Below are positions 1 through 12,080 of a stretch of DNA of 64,000 nucleotides, in pieces (position 1 is the first letter of the stretch; each line of letters opens with the position of its first letter). A model generated the notes under the pieces. The model was not told the DNA's origin, did no database searches, and saw only the letters and a program-made list of their open reading frames with translations. The translations under genes were made by a program, and so were the position numbers. The stretch lies in assembly GCA_964017235.1 (NCBI GenBank), contig OZ024928.1:155830881-155894880 (forward strand), in the 5' to 3' direction. The stretch is from Sabellastarte sp. h YS-2021. Its lineage: Eukaryota; Annelida; Polychaeta; Sabellida; Sabellidae.

Positions 1-1
1 A

Positions 2-961
2 CCCAAGCCTCTCCAAAGGTGGAGGCCAGTCATAGACTTAAGCAGGCTCAATACTTTTCTACACGTAGAAAAGTTCAAAATGGAAACTCCAGAGTCCATC
101 AGGACCTCCCTGATTCCAGGGGAGTGGGTATCGTCGATAGATCTGTCGGACGCCTACCTGCATATCCCCATCCACCCAAGCTCAAGGAAATACCTAAGGT
201 TTTGCTACAAGGCTCAGGTGTTCCAATTCACCTCCCTCCCGTTCGGACTAGCCACAGCCCCCCAGGTCTTTACAATGATCGTAAAGGAAGTGAAACTAAT
301 GGCCCTCTCAAGAGGACTCAGAATTCACCAATACCTGGACGACTGGCTGATCAGGTCCCAGTCTCAGGAGGAAGCACAAGTGAACACTCAGGCAGTAGTA
401 GAACTGACTCAGTCCTTGGGATGGATAATAAATCAGGAAAAATCAGAACTGAAACCTACACAGGTGTTTTCGTTCGTGGGCTACGAATACCACCTAGATT
501 CAGCCCTTGTAAAACCCACTCAAGAGAGATGGCTCAAACTTCAGGATTTGATCCTACGACTCAAGTCAAAACGTGTTTTGACTGCAAGATGTTTGATGTC
601 TCTAATTGGGTTGCTAGCCTCAACGGAGAAAATGGTCCCGGAGGGACGCCTTCACATGAGGCCCTTTCAGTTTCATCTCAAGGAGCACTGGAGATATCCT
701 CAGTCGCTGGACAACCTCCTTCCCTGGACAGAAGCCATTGCAGCCCACCTAGATTGGTGGCAAAATCCCTCCAAGGTGATGAAAGGTGCAGACCTTCATC
801 CCAAAGACCACAGTATCCAACTCTTTACCGACGCCTCAAACGAAGGTTGGGGCGCTCACTTAGACCAAAATTTTACCAAGGGTCTGTGGTCAGATCGGGA
901 AAAAAGGCTTCACATAAATGTCCTAGAATTGAAGGCGGTGGAACCTTTCTGTTGTCCTTAA
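2..961 (+). pseudogene. DIRS reverse transcriptase / RNase H, cut short by internal deletion
   Basis: The reading frame is open from base 2. It shows RT motif A (SSIDLSDAYLHIP), LPFGLATAPQVF, the catalytic YLDD box (HQYLDDWLI) and LGWIINQEKS, then the RNase H start (TDASNEGWGAHL, HINVLELKAV). After LKAV it runs four codons of foreign frame and stops, because an internal deletion joins it to the recombinase gene. The RT core has no stop or frameshift, unlike copy 2. The true start lies upstream of the window. RNase H lacks its C-terminal half, so the polyprotein is probably inactive. RT and RNase H identity is clear from motifs; placement in DIRS rests on the linked recombinase. Confidence 0.88.
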
Positions 962-989
962 CGAGCTCACCAAAGCACCTTTTGAGCCC

Positions 990-1772
990 ATGAAAGACTC
1001 AGACCTCAAACATCTCACTTTAAAAACTGCTTTCTTGCTAGCCTTGGCCTCCGGCAAGCGCCGCAGCGAAATCCATGCCTGGGTCGCTAACAAAGTATCT
1101 AATTTAGGCCAATGGGAAAAGGTTGCCTTGTTCCCTTCTTCTGATTTCATAGCCAAAAACCAACTAGCAAGAGAAGGTTCTCAAAGTGTGTCTCCGGTGA
1201 CTATCCCTGCTCTGACTACCATTGTAGATAGACAATTTAAAGAAGACAGGACCCTGTGTCCCGTGCGGGCCCTGAGGTTTTATTTGGACCGAACTAAAGA
1301 CCTGAGAGGGTCTCGTTCCCTCCTTTTTATCTCCTTCAAGAAAGGACATACCTCAGACATCAGACCCGCTACACTCTCTTCATGGTTGAAACAAACCATT
1401 TTACTTTGTTACAAACAAGCAGATCAACAAGCCTTGGACTTGGTCCAAGTCAAAGCGCATGACATCCGGGCCTTCGCGGCCTCTAAGGCCTTTTACGGTG
1501 GGGTATCGGTGGACCAAATCATGCAAGCCTGTCACTGGAAAGCTCACAACACATTTACAAATTTTTACCTAAAAGACCTTACTTGGTCGGACACCGACAA
1601 CAATTTGTACCTGGGACCCGTAGTGGCCGCACAACAAGTCCTAGATCCTTCCCCTCAGACCAGTTGTCCTCGGAAAGAAAAAAGGGGGGGGGGGCACATC
1701 CGCTACAACCAAGTCTTCAGGAGTCTTTCCCAGGATCTAGGTATTCCTTTACCTTCAAGATGTTACGGGTAA
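990..1772 (+). CDS. DIRS tyrosine recombinase, C-terminal catalytic part
   Basis: This 260-residue reading frame is the catalytic domain of a DIRS tyrosine recombinase, which would integrate a circular DNA intermediate. Visible residues are the first arginine in ASGKRRSEIHAW, the H-x-x-R box in HDIRAFAASKAFYGG, and the CHWKAHNTFTNFYL segment carrying the likely nucleophilic tyrosine. The frame is undamaged and, of the three copies in the window, only this one keeps the expected arginine. It lacks the N-terminal SAM-like domain, removed by the deletion that truncates the RT upstream, so the ATG at 990 is only the first in frame. The tail runs through an 11-base G tract at 1684-1694. Confidence 0.85.
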   Translation: MKDSDLKHLTLKTAFLLALASGKRRSEIHAWVANKVSNLGQWEKVALFPSSDFIAKNQLAREGSQSVSPVTIPALTTIVDRQFKEDRTLCPVRALRFYLDRTKDLRGSRSLLFISFKKGHTSDIRPATLSSWLKQTILLCYKQADQQALDLVQVKAHDIRAFAASKAFYGGVSVDQIMQACHWKAHNTFTNFYLKDLTWSDTDNNLYLGPVVAAQQVLDPSPQTSCPRKEKRGGGHIRYNQVFRSLSQDLGIPLPSRCYG

Positions 1773-2161
1773 GGTCATTTTATCCTTTAATTATCAAGTA
1801 ATTTCTATTAAGGACTTATTTAGTTGTCATTAATCTCATATTCAGGTTGTAAAAATTTTATGAGATACCCAACCACTGGGTTGGTCAGTCATACGTGAAG
1901 GGCCCTTTTTGGACCCTTAGACCTCGGAGTGAGCTCTGCTGCACTTCCGTCCTACAATAAAACATCTAGACAGTTTTAGCACTGTCTCTCATTTACTTAG
2001 GTTTTTGGCTCGTTACAGGCCCGGCCTTCGGGATCGGGGCACTGTAAATGGGACTCAGACTGGTATTTCTGGCACTATTCTATACATATTAATTCAAAAT
2101 CTTAGAAAAAATGACATACCTTCCAGTCTCAGCTGTAATCCCGCCACCGGGCGGTTGAATT

Positions 2162-2267
2162 CAGCATTAAGTCCCACGTGGTAAGCTATTGTAGCGTAAT
2201 AAAATTGAAAATTTTAATTACTTAAATGTAGCTTTTATAAGCTACAAGCTTACCATGTGGGACTTAG
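2162..2267. repeat. DIRS internal complementary region, copy 1
   Basis: An imperfect palindrome with arms GTCCCAC(G/A)TGGTAAGCT and AGCTTACCATGTGGGAC. Its right half is the reverse complement of the right end of the element at about 2455-2515. Its left half is the reverse complement of the left end seen in copy 2 at 55128. This is the layout of the internal complementary region of DIRS elements, which is thought to template the junction of the circular intermediate. Confidence 0.8.
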
Positions 2268-2325
2268 AAGAGTCCCACCCTGCCTCCCCGCTGTTTACAG
2301 CTGAGGGGTAGGTTTAAAAAATTTC

Positions 2326-2515
2326 AACGAGAAAGTAGGACGATTGGTCAGAAGTTATCACGTGACGACAACTACCAGTATATCCGGTGGCTAACAAGAA
2401 CTGTCTTTTTTTCTAAGACGTTGGCCCCGGGTGTGGCAACCCGAGAACAGCATTAAGTCCCACATGGTAAGCTTGTAGCTTATAAAAGCTACATTTAAGT
2501 AATTAAAATTTTCAA
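2326..2515. repeat. DIRS right inverted terminal repeat, copy 1
   Basis: The segment from AACGAGAAAGTAGG to the right end is the reverse complement of the left end of copy 2 (55128-55293). It contains the TATCACGTGACGAC block and ends ATTTTCAA, the sequence predicted from the internal complementary region. Confidence 0.75.
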
Positions 2516-4705
2516 ATTTATACCCTGAACTATGCAATACTTTTAATTTATATTTGTCTTTTAATTTCTCAACCATCAATGTCAGTCCCATTTTTTTGAG
2601 CTGCACGTAGGAAAACCTGTGATAATTCCAAGATTGGGTATGTGAAAATTATCCAAATAAACTGGCTTTAGTCAATGAGGTTTAGGCAGTCAGGTGTGTG
2701 GAAACAGCCACTAAGGGACTTCAGCAGTGCTAAATCTAATGCCCCATTGAAAGTGTATGTTATTCATGCATTTGCATAAATGTGTTTACATCTTAACTAC
2801 ACATCAGGCTGTTGAATTTAACAGGTCACAAGGGTCATCTATATGAGGACCATAGATTAGACAAAACATAAGAAAACAGGCAGCAGTTAGATCATGGTAG
2901 ATAGTAGACAAATTTCTTCTGGAATCTATTTTTTTGCCTTGTCTCTATTTCCAACGTGTAAATGTGTGTCGCACTTTGACAACATAAATAATAATTAGCT
3001 TACAACTGTTGCTGTCTTTTGAAATATCATGTTTAAAGAAATTGACTTGAAATTTTGACAAGTCAACTAAAAAGCCAGTTACAAATTTTAGTTTGGGATC
3101 AGATGTTATCTAGCGTGAAACTTTTCACTGCTTCCAGCAAATAGGCAAAGTGTTTTTCTGAAACAAAATATTGAAGATGGTTTGTCAAGAATCATTGAAT
3201 GGACTGGATACAGAATTCTCAAAATCTGATAACTTTTTAAACTTAAAACGAGCAGAGATTTGGGGGTAGGTGCTTTTGTTTTTGTAAATTCATATATGCA
3301 TGGTTAAACTGTTATGCATAGTACACTGTCAATTAGCTAGAGTAAATTGTGTAAATTGAAACTTTATGATGTAAACTGAAAGTTTTTCCTAACTACAAGG
3401 AAACTCTAAACTATGGCAGGGCTATCTGTTAAATATCTAGGTCATTTCTCTGTAGAAATGAATAGTATGTTGTCTCTTTTACCATGATTTTCTGGAATTT
3501 CTTATTAAATTGGATTATATTTTCTACTTCCTTTACATAATAAATTTGACAGGGTTTTGTGTTTAAGTTTAGCCTTAGTGCTGATGTGGTGAAGGGGCCA
3601 GATTCATGAAAGGTTTAAAGACTCACATCTGAAAATTGTTTGGTCAAATCTAAGTTTATCCAAGACAGGAGATTTCTTCTTCGTTGTCATTTGCTAAAAG
3701 TCTCAAGATGAGTTTTGGCGTTAATAAAAAAACCCTGTTTTGCTTGTGAGTAAAGTTTTTCACATTATTGCATTGATTAAATATGAAGACCTCACAATTT
3801 TTTTAATTGACATTCTCAGCTGACCATTTTTGTTCTGGGTAAAATTTATTTTTTGTTATTGCAATTTGAGCAAAAATTTCATATTTGGTACAAAGATGGC
3901 AGAGTTTTGGGTAAGATTTAGACCTTATATGAATATAAAGTAGACCTGAACCTACAAAGACTGTAAATCATACCATAAACATTTTAAAATATATGTAGAT
4001 CATTTTGAAAATAAACCATATTATTTGAGTATTGAAACACAGCAATTGTACAAGGTTCCAAGCATTAATAGTTATGTGATGGATAGGAAGTTGCTTGAGT
4101 TTGACATAATATCTTTGCATGCTTTGTCAACACTCGCATTCATAAGAGCAAATTTACTCAGATTGACATTGATTGGGGCAAATAGAGGATTTGGCTCAGC
4201 CCCCTTTATAGTGTATACTATTTATTTTATTTCTCGTACTCATGGTACAAATAAACATACACAGAAAAGAACATACAGTTTGTACAATGCAACATATATG
4301 TACAAAAAGAAAAATAAGCAAAGTACATGTAGAGTTATTGTAGGTACTCATTGACAACACATAAACTGAAGAAGAACATTACATTCTTGGTATGGGAAAT
4401 ATGGATGATCATAGTCTCTCAAATATAGAGTATCACAAATTAGACCTGAAATTATATTTTCACTGTGATCCACAAGAGGGCATCTCAAAATTTTCTTAAA
4501 TTTACTGTAGAAATCGGATTCCAACTTTACATTAAACTTTTGGCTAAGAAAATGCAGACACTTGCCTGCAGAGCCAGATTACCAGATATTCTAACTTTCA
4601 TATTATCAGATGTGAAACTCATGTTCATAAATTTTAAAAACCTAAGAGCTAACTGATTGTCAATTGGATAGCAATTACAAATATCAATTGGATGACAATT
4701 ACAAA
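2516..4705. other. Intergenic, no gene seen
   Basis: AT-rich DNA with only short open frames lacking recognisable motifs. I see no tandem repeat or element ends here. Confidence 0.6.
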
Positions 4706-7193
4706 CTAGACCTACGCATCAGAGAACCGATGCAAATTTGTATCCACCGGAAAGACAACTCACCAGAGCCACTGAACCATCGTTTGACCTTGAAGGAGGG
4801 GCCAAAGGTCAAATCTGACATCAGAAGATTAGCAGCCCATGATATCCTGTGATATAAGTTGGTTTCATATTGCAAACCTCTAGGATCAATAATAAACGAG
4901 TTATAAGCACTTTAACGTTTGGCTGTCCTCGTTTGACCTTGAAGGAGGGCTCAAGCTCAAATCTGACCACATCAAAAGATTCCCAGCCCATTATTTCCTA
5001 TAAGTTGATTTCACATAGCAAACCTTTAGGACCAATAATAAGCAATTTATAAGCACTTTTAACTTTGGCTGTCCTCATTTGACATTGAAGGAGTTGTCCA
5101 AGGTCAAATCTGACCACATCAAAAGATTCCCAGCCCATGATTTCCTATAAGATGGTTTCATCTTGCAAACCTCTAGGACCAATAATAAGCAAGTTATAAG
5201 CACTTTTAAGTTTGGCTATCCTCGTATGACCTTGAAGGAGGGGTCGAAGGTAAGATCTGACCACATCAAAAGATCTCCAGCCCATGATTTCCTATAAGTT
5301 GGTTTCACATTGCAAACCTCTAGGACCAATAATAAGCGAGTTATAAGCACTTTTAACATTTTCTATCCACATTTGACCTTGAAGGAGGGGCCCAAGGTCA
5401 AATCTGAACACATTAAAAGATTCCCAGCCCATGATTTCCTATAGGTTGGTTTGCCATCCCAAACCTCTACGACCAATAATAAGTGAGTTATAAGCACGTT
5501 TAACCTTGGCTATCCTCATTTGGCCTTGAAAGAGGGGCCCAAGGTCAAATCCAACCACACCAGAAGATTACCAGCCCATGATTTCCTATAAGTTGGTTTC
5601 ACATTGCAAACCTCTAGGACCAATAATAAGCGAGTTATAAGCACTTTTAACATTGGCTATCCTCATTTGACCTTGAAGGAGGGGCCCAAGGTCAAATCTG
5701 AACACATTAAATGATTCCCAGCCCATGATTTCCCATAGGTTGGTTTGCCATCCCAAACCTCTAGGACCAATAATAAGTGAGTTATAAGCACTTTTAACCT
5801 TGGCTATCCTCATTTGACCTTGAAAGAGGGGCCCAAGGTCAAATCCAACCACACCAGAAGATTCCCAGCCCATGATTTCCTATAAGTTGGTTTCATCTTG
5901 CAAACCTCTAGGACCAATAATAAGCAAGTTATAAGCACTTTTAAGTTGGACTATCCTCGTATGACCTTGAAGGAGGGGTCCAAGGTCAAATCTGACCACA
6001 TCAAAAGACTCCCAGCCCATGATTTCCTATAAGTTGGTTTCACATTGCAAACCTCTAGGACCAATAATAAGCGAGTTATAAACACTTTTAAGTTTGGCTA
6101 TCCTTATTTGACCTTGAAGGATGGGTCCAAGGTCAAATCAGAGCACACCATAGATTCCCAGCCCATGATTTCCTATAGGTTGGTTTACCATCCAAAACCT
6201 CTAGGACCAATAATAAGCAAGTTATAAGCACTTTTAAATTTGGCTATCCTCTTTTGACCTTGAACGAGGGGCCCAAGGTCAAATCCGACCACACCAGAAG
6301 ATTCCCAGCCCATGATTTCCTATGTGTCGGTTTACCATCCCAAACCTCTAGGACCAATAATAAGCGAGTTATAAGCACTTTTAAGTTTGGCTATCCTTGT
6401 ATGGACCTTGAAGGAGGGGTCCAAGGTAAAATCTGACCACACCAAAAGATTCCCAGCCCATGATTTCCTATAGGTTGGTTTACCATCCCAAACCTCTACG
6501 ACCAATAATAAGCGAGTTATAAGCACTTTTAAGTTTGGCTATCATCGTTTGACCTTGAAGGAGGGGCCCAAGGTCAAATCCGAACACACCAGAAGATTCC
6601 CAGCCCAAGATTTCTTCTGTGTCGGTTTACCATCCCAAACCTCTAGGACCAAAAATAAGTGAGTTATAAGCACTTTTAAGTTTGGCTATCCTTGTTTAAC
6701 CTTGAAGGAGGGGTCCAATGTCAAATCTGACCACATCAGAAGCTTTGTAGCCCATGATTTCCTATAAGTTGGTTTCACATTGCCAACCTTTAGGACCAAT
6801 AATAAGGGAGATATAGGCACTTTTAAAGTCTGCTGTGTGGGTTACTTTGGCACTCCTTGGATGACCTTGAATTAAGAGTTTCTCAAGGTCAAATGTCTGC
6901 AAGGTTGTAGTGGAAATGTATATCTGTTATACATATCACATATGAAGAGATTCAAACTTCTACCTATGAGAAACAGCCAGTAGAAAAATGTAGATAAGTT
7001 TCAAAGAAATGCCTGTGGCGGCCATCTTGTTTTTCAGAATGAGGCTAATTTCAGTCCCAGAGAAGCCTACCCCCAATGAAGATATCCTGCAAATCTCTGG
7101 TGTAGTTTTCTTCTGAGAGCGTTAACCCGAAAATTTCTCTACCCGCGGCGGTGGCTGCGGCGTAGCGAACGCTAAACCAAAGTATCCACTGGA
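4706..7193 (-). mobile_element. Helitron-like non-autonomous element with internal satellite array
   Basis: Read on the minus strand the element starts A|TCCAGTGGATACTTTGG (position 7193) and ends GCGTAGGTCTAG|T (position 4706). This is the A|TC...CTRR|T signature of Helitrons. About 20 bases before the CTAG is a 6-bp hairpin, GATACA-AATT-TGCATC, with one mismatch. Both ends match the shorter element at 45026-45568, which shows the same signature. No Rep/helicase is present, so it is non-autonomous. The interior is about 14 tandem satellite units. Bivalve pearl-type Helitron-like elements with similar internal arrays are known, but I cannot confirm membership of that family. Confidence 0.7.
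4780..6880 (-). repeat. 148 bp tandem satellite (satB), about 14 units
   Basis: The motif ACCAATAATAAGCGAGTTAT recurs every 146-150 bp, with a second marker (TTGACCTTGAAGGAGG) in each unit. Units are similar but not identical. The same satellite appears in the opposite orientation at 37345-37925, once at 45340-45500, and diverged at 61720-62510. It is not coding: open frames inside it exist on either strand only because of the repeat. Confidence 0.9.
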
Positions 7194-8224
7194 TGACTCC
7201 GGTGGATACAATAAAGTGTATTAATTACTTGCTGTTTTCTTAGCAAGGGATTATGTACACTGTATAGTATCATGGACATGAAATTGTTTGGGTTTTATAC
7301 AATATTTGTGTGCAATTGTCTCCATCACAGTTTAACATATGGATTGGAGATGGGGTGATGGGGATGCAGTGGTGTTGTGAGTTACTATAATTATCCCTGT
7401 CCACAAAAGTAAAAGTAGGCAGAATGGCACTGATGCCTGATGGTTAACAGGGCAGACTCTTGATGAACAAGCATGCTGTATTGAAAGCAATAATGAACAA
7501 AATCAAACATTGATAACACCAGAACAGTGTTATGGGGGAAGGAAACTAGGCATGCTTTGCTGGAAATGGTTAACCCTTGGCAAGTTGCAGAAGTCTGTTT
7601 GACCAACTTTTCCACTATCTCTTTTGAGTGTGAGATGAGTGACAAAAGTTAAGGTCTTGTACTTCTTTATCATCATATGGTGGGCATTTATATTATCTGG
7701 CAATTTTAAACATGAGACATGTTTAAATAAAACTAAAGCAAAAATTCAAAAAAAGTATGCCATAGCAAACAGCCTGGGTATATAGTATTGTGCATCCTGA
7801 AATATTTTTAGAAAATGCAAAAAAAATTTTAAAAAGTACAAAGACAAGGACTCTATCAGAACATAAAGTAAATTATACAAAACTGGAAAAGAAATAAAAC
7901 TTAAGAAAGAGCAGATGTGTACAAAGACAAACCAAGACAATTTAATAGCAAAATTACAGATTTAATGTGTATAGTAAAATTATGAAGCTGTAAATTTATT
8001 AATTGATCTATCTATTTATTCAAGTATAGCTGTCAATGGAGAGATTACGTTTAGGTAACAGTCAGTGTGATAATCAGTTGCAGCAATCCACATGGTTTTG
8101 TGATAGGAGAATTGTGTGTGAAATGTGGTAGTAGAAAGAGTCTGGAGCAGCCAAGATAAAAGCTCACAACCCAAATCATGCCATGATATTTCACATCTAC
8201 ACACCAATATACCTATCATGTAAG
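7194..8224. other. Intergenic, no gene seen
   Basis: AT-rich unique sequence. The bases just outside the Helitron-like end at 7193 form an inverted repeat, GTATCCAC...GTGGATAC (7183-7209). Nothing else recognised. Confidence 0.5.
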
Positions 8225-8745
8225 AACTTCCTACACCTCACACTTTCTGAGGTATAGCCTGGAAAAGATTTTAAGTCAAGGTCACTACAGCAAGGTTAAA
8301 TCAAGGTCACGCCCTGATATTGCACACCTATCCTCACCCATTCCCCCCATCTCCACCCCACTCTAACCAATGTCCCTACCAAGTATCAACTTTGAAAGCT
8401 GTATAGTGTCAGAGATAGAGCCCGGACAAGATTTTATAGGTCAAGGTCACTATGGCAAGGTCAAAGGTCAAATCAAGGTCACACCATGATGTTGCACACC
8501 TACACCCCATAACCAATGTCCCTGCCAAGTAGCAATTTCCTACACTCTACATTTTCTGAGATATAGCATGTGTAAGATCTTAAAAGCAAGGTCACTAAGG
8601 CCAGGGCAAAAGTCAAATGAAGGTAACATCATGACTTTGCACACCTACATCCATTAAGCAATGTCCCAACCAAGTATTATCTTTCTATACCTTTTATAGT
8701 TTCTGAGATATAGCCCAGACAAGATTTTTCCCGCTGCCCATCTGC
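8225..8745. repeat. Degenerate tandem repeat of about 150 bp, roughly 4 units
   Basis: Each unit contains CAAGGTCAC, GATRTTGCACACCTA, CCAATGTCCC(T/A)(G/A)CCAAGTA and TTTCTGAGATATAGCC. The array ends at ACAAGATTTTTCCCGCTGCC followed by a short CTGCCTGCC run. Dispersed-repeat character, no coding potential. Confidence 0.65.
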
Positions 8746-11700
8746 CTGCCTGCCCAGGTTGTTCTATTTAAAGCTACAGATGTATAACATAAAATTGATA
8801 TTATGATGAAAAGAAATAATCTGAAAATTCTTGGGCAACCTTCTGAATAATATAACACCATAGTCTGATTCATATCAAGGGAGTACAAGAATATCAAATT
8901 TAGTTTCCAGTAAAATCCCAATAAACGAGTATTGAGTACTGTGTTCCAGCTCCACATTTAACATCAACGTCTGATTTACCTTTACATATCCATAGTACTG
9001 AGATATTATTTCACATTGTTATATATATCCTTTGCCAGCCACTTACTTCTTACCTACCCTTAAAAAGTTACAAGAATATTTAAAATGAAGAATAATTAAA
9101 TTTTATATAAGATTGCTTTAAAAGCTATAAATTTCATGAATCTCAAAGCAAATATTTCAAAAGCATGCATGTTGATCTTTTAAATGAAAGAAAAAAATTG
9201 AAATTTTCACAAGGCATTACTTTTAGCTATTTTATTAAGCCTGGGGACCCTGGGGAGTGAAAATTAATTCCTTATGAAATTTTAAATCTGTATTAATAAC
9301 TCAAGAAGAAACTGGCCATTAGTGAAAATTAAATCTAGTGAATTTCTTAGAAATGAATTAGTGAAATTATGTTCCAGCTGAGATTTCTGCTTATACAGTA
9401 ATTGTCAGTATATGTTGTCTAATATTATTGTTAATACATACACTTATGTGATAGCAGTTATATAATGTACATGTAAATATGTAGGAACACAATATATAGG
9501 ACCTTTCAGAAAACTGTAAAGAATACCTTAAATGTTAGCTTTACATATGACAACTTGTGTCACAAATGAGAACATTTGAGGCCTGGTTCTTGTGTCATGT
9601 ATGAGTACATAATAAGAAAACTGACAAAGGAACATGTTTCATAATGTATTTGATGAAAATTATAAAGTATGAACTTATGTCTGTGCATTTTGTTACCCAT
9701 TGTTAGTTATGGTTTTGAATTGTTTTTACTGTTATGTTATTTTTGTTAATTAAGATTATATTAAAAAAAATTCAAAGAAAACTGTTTCTCTCAGATGTAA
9801 GCAAAGATAAATCAGATAAAATGCCCCAGCCGAAAGAAAATTTGATTTAACTCTCTTAAAATTGATGTATGATGTAAAATCTCTATCGGTTTAGCAGAAA
9901 AAAATCAGTATTCATCAGAAAAAATCATTCCTCACAGTACAGGATTCCATGGGGTGTCCATCATATGAAGTTGCAAATTTTATATGCTAGGCTTTTCAAG
10001 GTTCCTTTCCAAGGTTCTTCTGTTAACAGTTTAGCACAAAGACTTTAAATAGATGAATGTGTTTGAATTGATTTACTATTTTCCTCATGAGAGCAAATAT
10101 GTACTGTGTAGAGACTAAGTTTCCTAGCCTTGTCTTTGCCCCATTTATATTAATTTAGTGATTCTTTGGCAGTTTCCAACTACCTGTCACGAATGATCTA
10201 TGCAGTGAGTGAAAGCAATATTTAATTTAATCAATCAACCAATCAATCTTAGGCAATTTCCCACTGTTATGCCAGTCTTCCACATACAAGGCTATACCAC
10301 AGCAATACCAAATAAGCGTAATAATGACATTCATAAATGACCTGTCATGAATTAAAAATACAATGACTTAATAAAATGGTTTAGAATATGTCAGAAATAT
10401 TAAACATCAAATTACTCCAACTTTTACTGGCTCGTTTCCACTCACAATGAGTAGTACGGATAGAAAATTGATTAGTTAGTGCCAGTTGTAAACCATTTCA
10501 TTATTCTGAAACGGACTTAAGAAATTCTCAGTATGTTACAAATACTTAATAAAAAATGGCCACAGTTGGTACATTGGTTACATTAGCCCCCTGTCAGACT
10601 CCATGGTTTACATTTAGCTTGCATCTAAAACTGAGCAGTGTTCATGACTTAAATTTTGAGAAAGAGATGTGCTTGACATACCATAATGTTTGTGATGAAT
10701 ACTCCCTTTTTAATTATTGCCTCCAACAGTTTGAACAACAATTTTCAATGAACAATTGTCAGAAATTAATACAAACAGTATTAGTGAAAAGCCCAAATTT
10801 TTAAGTATGGATCTTGTGTATCACACAAATGTTGCAGAATCTTGAAGAAGCACACACAGACATGCTCACTTATTGTTTTAGCACTTTATCAAGAGAATGC
10901 AGAAAATAATTTATCTTGTTAATTGTGTGTGCTATATCTAAAACCTTTTAGCTAACAGAAAGTATCAAAAATGCTAAACAGACCAAACTAATTGAAACTT
11001 TTAAGGTAGTTAACCTTGGTGTATAACTTCTTTTTGATGTTATAAATGCCCTCCTCCCTGCTTTAAAAAATTCATGGGCCTCCAGGCTTTTGCTACAGAA
11101 ATAACTTTAAGTTTATTTGGCTTTTTTTAAATTTCATGTTGTAAATCATTTACTTGTGAATTTATTTTTTCAGATAAATAATATGCAATTTTAGAGGTTG
11201 CACAGATCTCTAGCTTATTTGAGCCAGCTGTAAGACTAGTGAACATAAAAGTACACAAGTTCCATTTGAAACCAGATGTCTTAGTACCTCTACAAGGTAT
11301 TCATAAAGGAAAAAAATTCTCATAATCTGTGTGTATTCATTTTGTAATATCATGTAGTTTTGTGTGCACTTTATCTAATATTACGGTAAAATGTCAGTTA
11401 AGTTTTGTCGGATGGATTATTGGGTGCATTTAAATAAATATAAACATGGTATTTTCATAAATTTTACCTCTTATGATATGTTTTGAATAATTGTTTGCCA
11501 CTTTTGACATGTTTTATAAGTATTGCCGAGATATGACAAACTGGTTTAAAAGCACCATCTTGAGGAACCTATTGTTATATGCATACACATATCTTTATGT
11601 ATAAAGAAGTAATAACTTAGAAAGGTGGATGCCTCGTAGAAAAAGAAAGTAAGTGAATATTCACTTTAAAAATAATAAAAAGCTGTATTTCAGTGTACAC

Positions 11701-11924
11701 AAATCAGATAAGTACTTTCAGTAATAATCTATAATTCTAGCAAAAAGAAATCACTACAAGCTTAAATGTTGTCACAAAATACAAATGGCAAACTTTCACT
11801 GGGTTACGAACTTCATTGACTGAGCAGCTTTTACTAAATGCTGATGGGCAATAGTTCTTAGTGTAGTATGTTAACCATATAGTATGCACTGTTCTCCTCC
11901 ATCCCCCAGGGGGAGGGGGTCAGC
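8746..11924. other. Intergenic, no gene seen
   Basis: AT-rich sequence without recognisable coding, RNA or mobile features. Short open frames, such as one at 10556-10804, have no family motif. Confidence 0.5.
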
Positions 11925-12080
11925 TGTGTAGTGGTTAACATATACACTTGCCTCCCATCTCTGAGTTAAGTGGTTCACACCCCAAATCTGAAACCCATGT
12001 GGGAAAATTGGTAGTTGCTAGAAAGGTGTTCAAATCTAGTTCATGACATTTGATAGACCAGTAACTCTACATTTTCTGGC
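11925..12080 (+). mobile_element. Possible tRNA-derived SINE remnant
   Basis: TGTGTAGTGGTTAACA resembles a pol III box A, and AAGTGGTTCACACCCC, about 50 bases later, a degraded box B. A following tail resembles sequences near 46740-46890 and 53850-53940, which argues for a dispersed repeat. Boxes are imperfect. Confidence 0.35.

Larger units (their letters stand above)
1..2515 (+). mobile_element. DIRS-type retrotransposon, copy 1 (3' part, cut by window start)
   Basis: The window opens inside the reverse transcriptase of a DIRS-like element, a group that integrates with a tyrosine recombinase rather than a DDE integrase. In order it holds RT, RNase H, tyrosine recombinase, an internal complementary region and a right inverted repeat. 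Compared with copy 2 (55128-61278), about 1005 bp are missing between the start of RNase H and the middle of the recombinase; the join is near 939. The right end, near 2515, is placed by matching the outermost bases to the internal complementary region. Identity to copy 2 looks high along the shared length, so both belong to one young family. Confidence 0.9.

Noticed and set aside
19-993. 324-codon frame overlapping the RT
   Set aside because: It is an alternative frame of the RT/RNase H region with Ser/Pro-rich shadow composition.
1-1772. Retroviral or LTR-retrotransposon pol
   Set aside because: No protease or DDE integrase, no LTRs; tyrosine recombinase and internal complementary region identify DIRS.
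4664-6526. Several small open frames on both strands in 4.6-6.5 kb
   Set aside because: All fall within satB units and repeat with the satellite period.
4780-6880. CRISPR-like regularly spaced repeats
   Set aside because: Animal genome, 148 bp units that are repeats throughout with no unique spacers, and no cas genes.
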